Part shown: positions 1-8,085 of the stretch, one piece after another
How positions within the stretch are numbered: the first letter of the stretch is position 1
How the letters are laid out: every line of letters begins with the position of its first letter
From: JBGAHD01 sp044226395
Lineage (GTDB): Bacteria; Pseudomonadota; Gammaproteobacteria; Xanthomonadales; Ahniellaceae
Reading direction: 5' to 3'
Assembly (NCBI GenBank): GCA_044226395.1
Contig: JBGAHD010000003.1
Span: 806,001 to 870,000, forward strand
Length of the DNA: 64,000 bases
Program-made: the position numbers and the translations under genes
Notes under the pieces: generated by a model
What the model was told of the DNA's origin: nothing
Databases searched by the model: none
The model's input: the letters and a program-made list of their open reading frames with translations, nothing else

Positions 1-1
1 C

Positions 2-256
2 AAGCCGTGGATCATCGCCGCGCTGGTGAGCTGGGGCATCGCGCTGTTCGAATACCTGCTGCAAGTGCCGGCCAATCGCATCGGCTACACCGTGATGTCG
101 GTGGGTCAGCTCAAGATCCTGCAGGAGATCATCACGCTGTCGGTGTTCGTGCCCTTCGCGGTGCTGTACCTGAAGGAACCGATCAAGACGGATTATTTGT
201 GGGCGGGGCTGTGCATGTTGGGCGCGGCGTACTTCGTGTTCCGCGACAAACTGTGA
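2..256 (+). CDS. DMT family (DUF486) small membrane protein, 3' part
   Basis: This is the last 84 residues of a gene that starts before the window. The visible part has two hydrophobic helices and reads ...NRIGYTVMSVGQLKILQEII..., which matches the conserved second half of DUF486 proteins, small four-helix membrane proteins related to the drug/metabolite transporter superfamily. Substrate is unknown for the family. The gene ends in a TGA 15 bp before the convergent PilZ gene. Identification rests on overall sequence pattern; the missing N-terminus cannot be assessed. Confidence 0.8.
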   Translation, partial: KPWIIAALVSWGIALFEYLLQVPANRIGYTVMSVGQLKILQEIITLSVFVPFAVLYLKEPIKTDYLWAGLCMLGAAYFVFRDKL

Positions 257-271
257 GGAGCGCGATCGCGC

Positions 272-604
272 TCACCGCACGCCGTTGTTCTCGAGAAAGC
301 GCGCTTCGTACAGCAGCGCCGTGATGCGGTCTTCCTGGCCGGAGACGAACTCCACGCCCAGGTTGTCCTCGGTGACGCGCACGATCTTGCCGGAGACCGC
401 GACCACGGTCTCCTGATCGAACATGAAATACACCTTGACCGGGCGGATCGAAGGTTCGGCGTTCCAGCGTTTGGGTCGGCCCAGGCGCGCGCCGCCCTGG
501 GACAGATCCCACACCTCGGACAGATAGCCGTGTTCGCCGAGCGCGACCAAGGCCGCGATGTACACGTCCTTGCGCGGGTGTCGGCGTTTTTCGTCGAAAT
601 TCAT
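272..604 (-). CDS. PilZ domain protein (putative c-di-GMP receptor)
   Basis: A 110-residue single-domain protein. The two signatures of c-di-GMP-binding PilZ domains are both present: RxxxR at residues 7-11 (RRHPR) and DxSxxG at residues 33-38 (DLSQGG). Both are intact, so ligand binding is plausible. Such stand-alone PilZ proteins act in the cytoplasm, often on type IV pili, motility or polysaccharide export; nothing nearby reveals the target. No strong ribosome binding site is seen before the ATG at 604, but no better start exists in frame. Confidence 0.85.
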   Translation of the reverse strand: MNFDEKRRHPRKDVYIAALVALGEHGYLSEVWDLSQGGARLGRPKRWNAEPSIRPVKVYFMFDQETVVAVSGKIVRVTEDNLGVEFVSGQEDRITALLYEARFLENNGVR

Positions 605-694
605 CGCAAATCAAACGGATTCAGAGGCGGGAACGATAGCCCGCGCGCGCCGGGGCAACAAGCGGCCTGGTTCACGACTTCGCGCACGCGTTGC

Positions 695-1396
695 TCAGCC
701 GTGCTGAAGTCGCCGATAAATCGTGGGTGTAATGCCCACGACGGCGCGAAATTGACGCGTGAAGGCGCTCTGGTCGGCATAGCCGCAGGCATGGGCGACC
801 TCGGCCACGCGGCGGTCGCCGGCGAGCAGGGCCATGGCCGCGTCGATGCGCACCTTCACCAGCAAGCGCCGCGGCGTGAGGCCGAACACGCGCTTGCAGT
901 GACGCTCGAGCTGGGCCACGGAGAGCTTGGCGGAACGCGCGAGCGCCGCGATGCTCACGGCCGAGTCGTAGTGCCGATGCAGATGCTCGACCGCGCGATG
1001 CAACCGCGAATAGACCGGATGCGCCGGATCGGGCGCGCCCAGATCGCGCGAAATGCCGATCAGTCCGACGATGCGACCGGCCTCGCGGATCGGCCATTTG
1101 TGCGTCAGGCACCAGCCGGGCGCGCGGTTGGGAAACAGATGCAGTTCCAACTCGTCGTGCAAGGCCTGGCCGCGCGCGATCACGCGCTGATCCTGGGCGG
1201 CGAAGGTGGCGCCCAGCGGCTCGGGAAAGACCTCGGCCGCGGTGCGTCCGAGCAAGGCGCGCTTGTGCGCGAAACCGCAGCGACGGGTCAAAGTCTCGTT
1301 GACCCGCAAATAGCGCCCGCGTTCGTCCTTGACGAAGAAAACCACGTCGGGCAAGGCGTCGAACAGCGCCTCGAGCATGTCCACGTCGATTCGCAT
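695..1396 (-). CDS. AraC family regulator with PAS domain, LhpR-like (hydroxyproline operon)
   Basis: A 233-residue transcription factor. Residues about 5-110 form a PAS sensor domain (LFDALPDVVFFVKDERGRYL), and residues about 140-230 form an AraC-type double helix-turn-helix with the typical VAHACGYADQSAFTRQFR stretch. The gene is divergent from the hydroxyproline operon 84 bp away, the same arrangement and architecture as LhpR of Pseudomonas aeruginosa, so it is probably the hydroxyproline-responsive activator. The open frame extends much further upstream across the epimerase gene; the ATG at 1396 is chosen because it begins just before the PAS domain and leaves the divergent promoter free. 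Confidence 0.85.
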   Translation of the reverse strand: MRIDVDMLEALFDALPDVVFFVKDERGRYLRVNETLTRRCGFAHKRALLGRTAAEVFPEPLGATFAAQDQRVIARGQALHDELELHLFPNRAPGWCLTHKWPIREAGRIVGLIGISRDLGAPDPAHPVYSRLHRAVEHLHRHYDSAVSIAALARSAKLSVAQLERHCKRVFGLTPRRLLVKVRIDAAMALLAGDRRVAEVAHACGYADQSAFTRQFRAVVGITPTIYRRLQHG

Positions 1397-1409
1397 GACG
1401 GCGCCATTG

Positions 1410-1423
1410 TGCCGAATTCGGCA
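1410..1423. promoter_or_regulatory. 14-bp perfect palindrome in the divergent hydroxyproline promoter
   Basis: TGCCGAATTCGGCA is a perfect palindrome lying in the 84-bp gap between the AraC-type regulator and the epimerase gene. Its position suits an operator for the divergent pair. AraC proteins more often bind direct repeats, so the protein that binds here is uncertain. Confidence 0.45.
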
Positions 1424-1480
1424 TGCGCGCGCGATGATTGCGTGCAAGACTGACCGCCCCGTTTCCGGCAAGGTGAGCGC

Positions 1481-2440
1481 GTGAACCAGACTAGTTACGG
1501 CGTGATCGAGGTCATCGACTCCCACACCGGCGGCGAACCCACGCGGGTCGTGCTCGCCGGTGGACCCGATCTGGGCAATGGCCACCTCCCCGGGCGCGTG
1601 CGTCGATTCCGCGAGGAACACGATGCCTTGCGCTCGGCCATTGCCTGCGAGCCACGCGGCTCCGACCCGATGGTCGGCGCCTTGCTGACGCCAGTCACCG
1701 ATCCGTCGTGCGTGGCCGGCGTGATCTTCTTCAACAACGTCGGTTACCTGGGCATGTGCGGTCACGGCACGATCGGCCTGGTCGCCACCCTGGCGTATCT
1801 CGGCCGCATCGGCCCGGGCCAGCATCGCATCGAAACGCCCGTGGGCGTGGTCGGCGTGGAATTGCACGCCGACGGGCGCGTCAGCGTCGACAATGTGCCG
1901 AGCTATCGCCACGCGCGCGCGGTCGCTGTCGACGTGCCGGGTCTTGGCTGCGTCAGCGGCGACGTGGCCTGGGGCGGAAATTGGTTTTATCTGTGCGCCG
2001 ACCATGGTCAAGCGTTGGAGATCGCGCGCATCCCGCGCCTGATCGACGTGACCACGCGCATCCGTGAAGCGCTGACGGCGGCCGGCATCACCGGCGCCGA
2101 CGGCGCCGAGATCGATCACATCGAATTGTTCGCCGACGCGCCGGACGGCCGCGCCGACAGTCGCAACTTCGTGCTGTGTCCGGGCCTGGCCTACGACCGT
2201 TCGCCGTGCGGCACGGGCACCAGCGCCAAGCTCGCGTGCCTGGCGGCCGAGGGCGAACTCGCCGAAGGCGAAGTGTGGCGGCAGGAAAGCATCATCGGCA
2301 GCGTGTTCGAGGCTTCGTATCGGCGCGTCGACAATGGCATCGCGCCGCGCATCACGGGCACGGCGCACATTTGCGCCAAGGCGAGCTTGTTGCTCGATCC
2401 CGCCGATCCGTTTTGTCACGGCATTCGCGCCACGCCGTGA
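1481..2440 (+). CDS. lhpA: 4-hydroxyproline 2-epimerase
   Basis: A 319-residue proline racemase superfamily enzyme that converts trans-4-hydroxy-L-proline to cis-4-hydroxy-D-proline, the first step of the pathway encoded here. Both catalytic cysteines are present: C93 in MCGHGTIG and C243 in [12 protein letters not shown]. The Cys/Cys pair marks an epimerase rather than the related trans-3-hydroxyproline dehydratases, which have Ser or Thr at the first position. The start is a GTG. The stop overlaps the start of the next gene (GTGA), indicating translational coupling. The downstream genes supply the rest of the pathway, which supports 4-hydroxyproline rather than proline as substrate. Confidence 0.93.
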   Translation: MNQTSYGVIEVIDSHTGGEPTRVVLAGGPDLGNGHLPGRVRRFREEHDALRSAIACEPRGSDPMVGALLTPVTDPSCVAGVIFFNNVGYLGMCGHGTIGLVATLAYLGRIGPGQHRIETPVGVVGVELHADGRVSVDNVPSYRHARAVAVDVPGLGCVSGDVAWGGNWFYLCADHGQALEIARIPRLIDVTTRIREALTAAGITGADGAEIDHIELFADAPDGRADSRNFVLCPGLAYDRSPCGTGTSAKLACLAAEGELAEGEVWRQESIIGSVFEASYRRVDNGIAPRITGTAHICAKASLLLDPADPFCHGIRATP

Positions 2441-3543
2441 GCGCGCGGGTGTTCGATCTGATCGTGGCCGGCGCCGGCATGGTCGGAGCCGCGACGGCGC
2501 TGGTCGCCGCGCGCGAAGGCTGGAAAGTCGCGCTGATCGAAGCCGATCTGCCCGGCGGCGGCGCCACCGCCGTGGCCATGGGGCATCTGACCGTGCTCGA
2601 CGAAGATCCGGTTGAGTTGGCCTTGTCGCGCTATTCGCTGCGGCTGTGGCGCGAGTGGTACGCGCATCGCGAGGTCGAGCATTCGCCGTGCGGCACCTTG
2701 TGGCTGGCGACCGACGATGAAGAAGCGCAAGCGGCGCGCGACAAGGCGAAACGTCTCGCGGCCGCGGGCGTGCGTCACGAATGGTTGGATGAGATCGCCT
2801 TGCGCGAAGCCGAACCCGCGCTCGCGACCGGCGTGCTCGGCGCGCTGCGCGTGCCCGACGACGCCATCGTTTATCCGCCGGGCGCGGCGCGCTTGGCGTG
2901 CGCGCAGTTCACGGCCCTGGGTGGCGAGATCATCGCCGCGCGCGTGACGCGCGCGGCGGGCGGCGAAGTGACGCTCGAACATGGCGGCACCTGTTCGGCC
3001 GCGCACGTGGTCTTGGCGTGCGGCTTGGCGACGCGCCGACTCGCGCCCACGCTGGATTTGATTCCGCGCAAGGGCCATCTCGCGATCACCGATCGCTATC
3101 CGCGCCTGATCTCGCATCAGTTGATCGAGCTGGGCTACATCAAGGCCGCGCACGGGCTGGTCGATGATGCCGTGGCGTTCAATCTGCAGCCACGGCCGAC
3201 GGGGCAATTGCTGATTGGCTCTTCGCGTCAGCAGGATGTCGACACGCGCGACGTCGAACCCGAGATGCTCGCGCGCGTGACGCGCCGCGCGCTGCGTTTC
3301 GTGCCGGCGTTGGCCGAGTGCCGAATCATTCGCGCATGGACGGGTTTGCGACCGACGTCGCGCGACGGTAGGCCTTACATCGGTCCGCTGGTCGATGATG
3401 CGCGCACCTGGGTTGCGGCCGGGCATGAAGGCCTGGGCATCACCACGGCGCTGGGCACTGCGCGGCTGATCGTCGATCAACTCGCGGGGCGTGATTGCGC
3501 GATCGATCCGCGACCTTATTGGCCCTCGCGAGGCGCGGCATGA
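2437..3543 (+). CDS. FAD-dependent D-amino-acid oxidase-type subunit of D-hydroxyproline dehydrogenase
   Basis: A 368-residue DAO-superfamily flavoprotein beginning [20 protein letters not shown], which is the FAD-binding dinucleotide motif. It should oxidise cis-4-hydroxy-D-proline to pyrroline-4-hydroxy-2-carboxylate. The C-terminal [15 protein letters not shown]...[17 protein letters not shown] stretch is the second FAD contact typical of the family. The GTG start overlaps the epimerase stop by 3 bp and its own stop overlaps the next start (ATGA). It is followed by a small 2Fe-2S subunit and an NAD(P)-type flavoprotein, the heteromeric arrangement known for bacterial D-hydroxyproline dehydrogenases, so electrons probably leave through those subunits rather than directly to oxygen. 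Confidence 0.88.
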   Translation: MSARVFDLIVAGAGMVGAATALVAAREGWKVALIEADLPGGGATAVAMGHLTVLDEDPVELALSRYSLRLWREWYAHREVEHSPCGTLWLATDDEEAQAARDKAKRLAAAGVRHEWLDEIALREAEPALATGVLGALRVPDDAIVYPPGAARLACAQFTALGGEIIAARVTRAAGGEVTLEHGGTCSAAHVVLACGLATRRLAPTLDLIPRKGHLAITDRYPRLISHQLIELGYIKAAHGLVDDAVAFNLQPRPTGQLLIGSSRQQDVDTRDVEPEMLARVTRRALRFVPALAECRIIRAWTGLRPTSRDGRPYIGPLVDDARTWVAAGHEGLGITTALGTARLIVDQLAGRDCAIDPRPYWPSRGAA

Positions 3544-3785
3544 GCGCGACGGTGACGATCCACATCAACGACCGCGCGATCGCCGTGCGCGAAGGCACCA
3601 GCGTGGCCGCGGCCCTGGCGCAGATCGATGCGACGCCGCGTCGCTCGGTGCGCGGCGAGCGTCGCTTCGCGGTGTGCGGCATGGGTGTGTGCGCCGAATG
3701 TCGCGTGCGCATCGATGGCGTGGCGCACCGTCTGGCGTGTCAGACCTTCGTGCGCGAAGGCATGCGGATCGTGTGCGATGACTGA
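3540..3785 (+). CDS. (2Fe-2S)-binding small subunit of D-hydroxyproline dehydrogenase
   Basis: An 81-residue ferredoxin-like protein with cysteines C46, C51, C54 and C67 (C-x4-C-x2-C-x12-C), the plant-type 2Fe-2S pattern also found at the N-terminus of sarcosine oxidase alpha subunits. It probably relays electrons between the two flavoprotein subunits encoded on either side. The start is the ATG overlapping the previous stop (ATGA at 3540); an earlier in-frame ATG at 3495 lies inside the upstream gene and is less likely. It overlaps the next gene by 8 bp. Confidence 0.87.
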   Translation: MSATVTIHINDRAIAVREGTSVAAALAQIDATPRRSVRGERRFAVCGMGVCAECRVRIDGVAHRLACQTFVREGMRIVCDD

Positions 3786-5094
3786 GACCATGCCGCTCAC
3801 GCGCGCCATCGAGACCGACGTGCTGGTGATTGGCGCCGGTCCCGCGGGACTTGCCGCCGCCGTCAGCGCGGCCGAGCGTGGCGCGCGCGTTGACGTGATC
3901 GATGAGAACCCGCGCGTCGGCGGCCAGATCTGGCGCGCCGCGCGCGATCTGCCCGCGCCCGCGCCCGTGCGTGATTGGCTGCGGCGCGCGCGGGCTTGCC
4001 CGAATCTTCGATGGCATGTCGGGCATCGCGCGATCGCCGCTTCGGGCGAACACGTGTTGGATTTCGAATCGGCCGAGGGCGCCTTGCGCGTGCGTTATCG
4101 CCACGTGGTGCTCGCCACCGGCGCGCGCGAACTGGTGTTGCCCTTTCCCGGTTGGACCTTGCCCGGCGTCACCGGCGCGGGCGGGCTGCAAGCACTCGCG
4201 AAAGCGGGACTGCCCGTCGCGGATCGTCGCATGGTGATCGCGGGCACGGGGCCGTTGTTGCTGGCGTCCGCGAACACCTTGCGTGCGCTCGGCGCGCGCG
4301 TGCCGATGATCGCCGAGGCCGCGCGTGGCGCCACGTTGAGGCGCTTCGTCGCGCAGTTGATTCGCCATCCGCGCAAACTTGCGCAGGCCGCGCGGTTGCG
4401 CGTAAGTCTGTTCGCGACGCGCTATCGCGCCGACGCGCGCGTGCTGCGCGCCGAAGGGCACGATCGCGTCGAGGCCGTCGTGCTGTCGATCCGTGGTCGC
4501 GAAGTTCGCGTCGCTTGCGATTGGCTCGGCGTCGGATACGGCCTGGTGCCGAATGTCGAACTCGCGGCGATGCTCGGCTGCGCGCTCGACGCGAGCACCG
4601 CGCAAGCACGCGTCGCCGTCGATCAATGGCAGCGCACCTCGCAACGAGCCGTGTGGTGCGCGGGCGAGGGTACGGGCATCGGTGGCGTCGACAAGGCCCT
4701 CGTCGAAGGCGAGATCGCCGGTCTGTGCGCGGCGGGTCATGGCGAGCAAGCCGCGCGCTTGTTCGAGCGACGCGCGCGCGCTTATGCCTTCGCGGCCCTG
4801 ATCGACGAAAGCTTCGCGCCGCCGCGCGACCACGCGAACGTGCTGCGCGATGACACCATCGTGTGCCGTTGCGAGGACGCGTGCTGGGGCGATTTGAAAT
4901 CGCACGGCTGTGCCCGCGCCGCGAAACTTTTCACGCGCGCCGGCATGGGCGCCTGTCAGGGCCGCGTGTGCGGCGCCGCGATGGCGCACTTGCTCGGCTG
5001 GTCGCGCGAAACGCCGCGACCGCCGCTCGTGCCCGCGCGCGTCGCGACGTTCGCCGCCGAATACCCCACCATTCCCCCGGGAGAGTCCACATGA
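3778..5094 (+). CDS. FAD/NAD(P)-dependent subunit of D-hydroxyproline dehydrogenase with BFD-like iron-sulfur domain
   Basis: A 438-residue flavoprotein. An FAD-binding GAGPAG motif sits at residues 19-24, a second nucleotide-binding region lies near residue 150 (VIAGTGPLLLASAN), and the C-terminus carries a BFD-type [2Fe-2S] domain with C363, C365, C393 and C398. This matches the alpha-like subunit of heteromeric D-hydroxyproline/D-proline dehydrogenases. The ATG at 3778 overlaps the preceding gene by 8 bp; the stop overlaps the next ATG (ATGA), so all three subunits and the deaminase are translationally coupled. Confidence 0.88.
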   Translation: MTETMPLTRAIETDVLVIGAGPAGLAAAVSAAERGARVDVIDENPRVGGQIWRAARDLPAPAPVRDWLRRARACPNLRWHVGHRAIAASGEHVLDFESAEGALRVRYRHVVLATGARELVLPFPGWTLPGVTGAGGLQALAKAGLPVADRRMVIAGTGPLLLASANTLRALGARVPMIAEAARGATLRRFVAQLIRHPRKLAQAARLRVSLFATRYRADARVLRAEGHDRVEAVVLSIRGREVRVACDWLGVGYGLVPNVELAAMLGCALDASTAQARVAVDQWQRTSQRAVWCAGEGTGIGGVDKALVEGEIAGLCAAGHGEQAARLFERRARAYAFAALIDESFAPPRDHANVLRDDTIVCRCEDACWGDLKSHGCARAAKLFTRAGMGACQGRVCGAAMAHLLGWSRETPRPPLVPARVATFAAEYPTIPPGEST

Positions 5095-5987
5095 AGGTCA
5101 ATTGGTCCGGCGTCATTCCCGCCATCACCACGCCGTTTCGCGAAGACGGCAGCGTCGATCTGGCATTCCTGGTTGAACACGCGCGCTGGATGATCGACGC
5201 GGGTTGCGTGGGCATCGTACCGTTGGGTTCGCTGGGCGAGGGCGGTTGCCTGAGCTTCGAGGAAAAGCGCGCGGTGCTCGAAGCCTTGGTCAAGGGCCTG
5301 CCGGGCACGCCGATCATTCCCGGCGTCGCCGCCTTGTCGACCGACGAAGCAGTACGCATCGCGCGGCTCGCGCGCGAAGTCGGTTGCGCGGGTCTGATGG
5401 TGTTGCCGCCTTACGTTTACAGCAGCGATTGGCGCGAGATGAAGGCGCATGTCGCGGCCGTGATCGCGGCGACCGATCTGCCGTGCATGCTCTATAACAA
5501 TCCCGTGGCTTATCGCACGGACTTCAGCGCGGCGCAGATGGCCGAACTCGCGGCCGAGCACGCCAATCTGGTCGCGGTGAAGGAATCGAGCACCGACGTG
5601 CGCCGCATCACCGCGATCAAGGCTGAGTTGGGCGATCGGCTGCGCATCCTCGTGGGCGTCGATGATCTGATCGTCGAAGGCATCGCCGCCGGCGCTGAAG
5701 GCTGGATCGCGGGGCTGGTCAATGCCATGCCGGTGGAGTCAGTGAAGATCTTCGAGCACGCGCGCCGCGGCGAGGCCGACAAGATCATGGCGCTGTATCA
5801 CTGGTTCCTGCCGCTGCTGCGCATGGACACCGTGCCCAAGTTCGTGCAACTGATCAAACTGGTGCAAGCGCGCGTGGGCAAGGGCTCCGAGCGCGTGCGC
5901 GCGCCGCGATTGGTGTTGAGCGGCGCCGAGCGCGATGTCGCCGAGGCGCAGATCGCGCACGCGCTCAAACATCGTCCCGGAGGTTGA
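5091..5987 (+). CDS. Pyrroline-4-hydroxy-2-carboxylate deaminase (DapA/DHDPS family)
   Basis: A 298-residue class I aldolase-fold protein of the dihydrodipicolinate synthase family. The Schiff-base lysine is K164 in NLVAVKESS, and the family signature GSLGEGGCLSFEEK is near the N-terminus. In hydroxyproline operons this family member deaminates and dehydrates pyrroline-4-hydroxy-2-carboxylate to 2-oxoglutarate semialdehyde. A GGGAGA ribosome binding site lies just before the ATG, which overlaps the previous stop by 4 bp. By sequence alone it could be another DapA-family enzyme; the operon decides the call. Confidence 0.87.
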   Translation: MKVNWSGVIPAITTPFREDGSVDLAFLVEHARWMIDAGCVGIVPLGSLGEGGCLSFEEKRAVLEALVKGLPGTPIIPGVAALSTDEAVRIARLAREVGCAGLMVLPPYVYSSDWREMKAHVAAVIAATDLPCMLYNNPVAYRTDFSAAQMAELAAEHANLVAVKESSTDVRRITAIKAELGDRLRILVGVDDLIVEGIAAGAEGWIAGLVNAMPVESVKIFEHARRGEADKIMALYHWFLPLLRMDTVPKFVQLIKLVQARVGKGSERVRAPRLVLSGAERDVAEAQIAHALKHRPGG

Positions 5988-5988
5988 G

Positions 5989-7569
5989 ATGGAGACGATC
6001 TGGCTGGCTGGCGAATGGCGCTTGCCCGAAGCGGTGCGCGCGTTTCGCGCGGAGGATCCCTCGACGGGTCAGATCATCGGGCCCGAGTTCGGCGTGAGTG
6101 GCGGGGCCGACATCGCGCGTGCGCTCGAGGCCGCAGGCTTGGCCGCGACGCGTCTGCGCGAAGTGTCGTCGGCGACGATCGCGAATTTTCTCGAGGACTA
6201 CGCCGCGCGCATCGAAGCAGACGCGGCGACCTTGGTCGCGCTCGCGCATGCCGAGACCGGCTTGCCGAACGAACCGCGCCTGGCCAAGGTCGAACTGCCG
6301 CGCACGGTCGACCAACTGCGCCAAGCCGCGCGTTGCGCGCGCCAACCGGATTGGACCGAGCCGCGCATCGACACGCGCGCGAACATTCGCGCGTGCTTCG
6401 CGTCGCTGGAAAAGCCCGTCGTGATTTTCGGGCCGAACAATTTTCCGCTGGCCTTCAATGCCGTGGCCGGCAGCGATTTCTGCAGCGCGATCGTCGCGCG
6501 TAATCCGGTCATCGCGAAGGGACATCCGAGTCATCCCGCGACCACGCGACGTCTCGCGGAACTGATGGCCGCCGCGCTCGCGCACGCCGGCTTGCCGTTG
6601 GCGACGGTGCAAGTGTTCGCGCACATCGACGAGGCCGCGGGCTTGCGATTGGTCGCCGACTCGCGAGTCGGCGCGGTGGCATTCACCGGTTCGCGCGCGG
6701 GTGGTCTGGCCTTGAAGGTCGCCGCCGATCAGGCCGGCGTGCCGATCTATCTGGAGTTGTCGAGCGTCAATCCCGTGTTCGTGCTGCCAGGCGCCTTGGC
6801 CGAGCGCGGAGACGCGCTGGTCGCGGAGTTCGCGGGTTCGTGCCTGGCGGGCGCGGGCCAGTTCTGCACGAACCCGGGCGTGATCGTGCTGGTTGACGAC
6901 CCGGCGTCGCGCGAGTTCATCGCGGGACTGCGCGCGCAATTCGTCGGCGGCGCGGTGGCGCCCTTGCTCAATCGCGGCGTGCTCGAGCATTTGGAAAAAC
7001 ATCTCGACGTGCTGCGCCTTGCGGGCGCGCGAGCCCTCTGCGGCGGCGCGCGCGCGACCACCGACGGCTATCGCTTCACCAACACCTTGCTGGAAGTCGA
7101 CGGCGAGCGCTTCCTGCGCGAACCGCGTGCCTTGCAAACCGAAGTCTTCGGCCCCGTCACCTTGATCGTGGTCGCCAGCGACATCGAGCAAGCACATCGG
7201 ATCGCCGCGACCATCGAACCGCAACTCACCGCCTGCGTCTACAGCGCCCGCGATGGTCGCGACGATCCACACTACGACGCCATCGCCAACAGGCTGCGCG
7301 CGCGCGTCGGTCGACTGCTCAACGACAAACTGCCCACCGGCGTGGCCGTGAGCCCCGCGATGAATCACGGCGGCCCTTATCCCGCCACGGGGCATCCGGG
7401 CTTCACCGCCGTCGGTTTGCCTGGCGCGATTCGGCGATTCACTCAACTGCAGTGCTACGACAACGTGCGCGAGGCGCGATTGCCGGGGGTGTTGCGGGAT
7501 GGCAATCCGGACGGCGTATGGCGGTGGGTGGATGGAGCGTGGACGCGGGGGGCGGTTGGCGAGGGGTAA
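5989..7569 (+). CDS. 2-oxoglutarate semialdehyde (2,5-dioxovalerate) dehydrogenase, hydroxyproline type
   Basis: A 526-residue aldehyde dehydrogenase that completes the pathway by oxidising 2-oxoglutarate semialdehyde to 2-oxoglutarate. The general base is E256 (YLELSSVNPVF) and the catalytic cysteine C293 (GQFCTNPG). Length near 525 fits the hydroxyproline-induced isozyme class (KGSADH III) rather than the roughly 480-residue forms. The ATG at 5989 follows the deaminase stop by one base. It is the last gene of the operon; a non-coding repeat region follows. No hydroxyproline transporter gene is included in this operon. Confidence 0.9.
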   Translation: METIWLAGEWRLPEAVRAFRAEDPSTGQIIGPEFGVSGGADIARALEAAGLAATRLREVSSATIANFLEDYAARIEADAATLVALAHAETGLPNEPRLAKVELPRTVDQLRQAARCARQPDWTEPRIDTRANIRACFASLEKPVVIFGPNNFPLAFNAVAGSDFCSAIVARNPVIAKGHPSHPATTRRLAELMAAALAHAGLPLATVQVFAHIDEAAGLRLVADSRVGAVAFTGSRAGGLALKVAADQAGVPIYLELSSVNPVFVLPGALAERGDALVAEFAGSCLAGAGQFCTNPGVIVLVDDPASREFIAGLRAQFVGGAVAPLLNRGVLEHLEKHLDVLRLAGARALCGGARATTDGYRFTNTLLEVDGERFLREPRALQTEVFGPVTLIVVASDIEQAHRIAATIEPQLTACVYSARDGRDDPHYDAIANRLRARVGRLLNDKLPTGVAVSPAMNHGGPYPATGHPGFTAVGLPGAIRRFTQLQCYDNVREARLPGVLRDGNPDGVWRWVDGAWTRGAVGEG

Positions 7570-7633
7570 AGACGGATGCGAAATCCACGAAATCGCTGGG
7601 TGCCCGGTTTGCTCGGCGTTCGGGGCAAGGTTT

Positions 7634-8003
7634 GGGACACCCACCGTGTTCGTGAGTTGGCCCCCGTCGCCATGTGGGTTCAGAACGCGACAGTTCGAAT
7701 CAGGACACCCATGAATTGAAGGCAGAGGGAATTAGTTCGAATCAGGACACCCATGAATCGAAGGCAGAGGGAATCGCGCGTGTTTCCTGGTGGATGGAGG
7801 TAAGAATAATTCAGTAATGTCAATGAGTTAATTCGATTCCGGTGTGCTGTGCCCTTGTCCGCCTTTGGCGCGACCGAGCCAGATCAAGAGGGATAGTGGC
7901 TGTCCCGATCTGCTCGAAAATGGTGGGTGTCCCGAACCGGAGACCGCCGCTTTACGATGATGGATGTCCACAATTTCCCCCTCGTCCAAATCATGGGTGT
8001 CCC
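7634..8003. repeat. Opposed array of GGACACCCA motifs
   Basis: On the + strand, GGACACCCA cores lie at 7634-7643, 7702-7711 and 7744-7753. On the - strand (read TGGGTGTCC on +), cores lie at 7924-7933 and 7994-8003, with variants TGGCTGTCCC at 7897-7906 and TGGATGTCCA at 7961-7970. All left copies face right and all right copies face left. The layout resembles REP/BIME-like sequence or ends of a lost element; no transposase gene is present. Confidence 0.6.
7692..7775. repeat. 42-bp tandem direct repeat, two copies
   Basis: Copy one spans 7692-7733 and copy two 7734-7775, directly abutting and differing at only two positions (ATTGAA against ATCGAA, and the final base). Each copy begins AGTTCGAATCAGGACACCCA and contains one GGACACCCA core. 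The near identity implies a recent duplication. Confidence 0.9.
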
Positions 8004-8085
8004 CATTCACACCCACATCACGCCCCTCAAGGTCCAATCTTCACGCATGTGAAATCACCGCCGCCCCCGCGGCTCGGAGCCGGAC

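Larger units (their letters stand above)
7570..8085. other. Non-coding interval with repeats
   Basis: About 516 bp without a credible gene. The short open frames here lack ribosome binding sites and recognisable sequence. It holds a 42-bp tandem duplication and seven copies of a GGACACCCA-like motif in two opposed groups, and a locally AT-richer patch around 7800-7840 that stands out from its surroundings. It separates the hydroxyproline operon from the two-component genes and may be the remnant or target of a mobile element. Confidence 0.6.

Noticed and set aside
695..2419. A 574-codon - strand frame including the AraC gene
   Set aside because: Only the last 233 codons have sequence with known domains; the rest is antisense to the epimerase gene, so the start was placed at 1396.
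3495..3785. Longer start for the 2Fe-2S subunit
   Set aside because: The earlier ATG lies inside the preceding gene; the ATG overlapping that gene's stop gives the family-type N-terminus.
7692..7775. GTTCGAATC strings resembling a tRNA T-loop
   Set aside because: The flanking bases cannot form the T-stem, and no anticodon or acceptor arm is present; the strings are part of the 42-bp repeat.
7634..8003. CRISPR array
   Set aside because: Repeats are short, in two orientations, with irregular spacing and no cas genes nearby.
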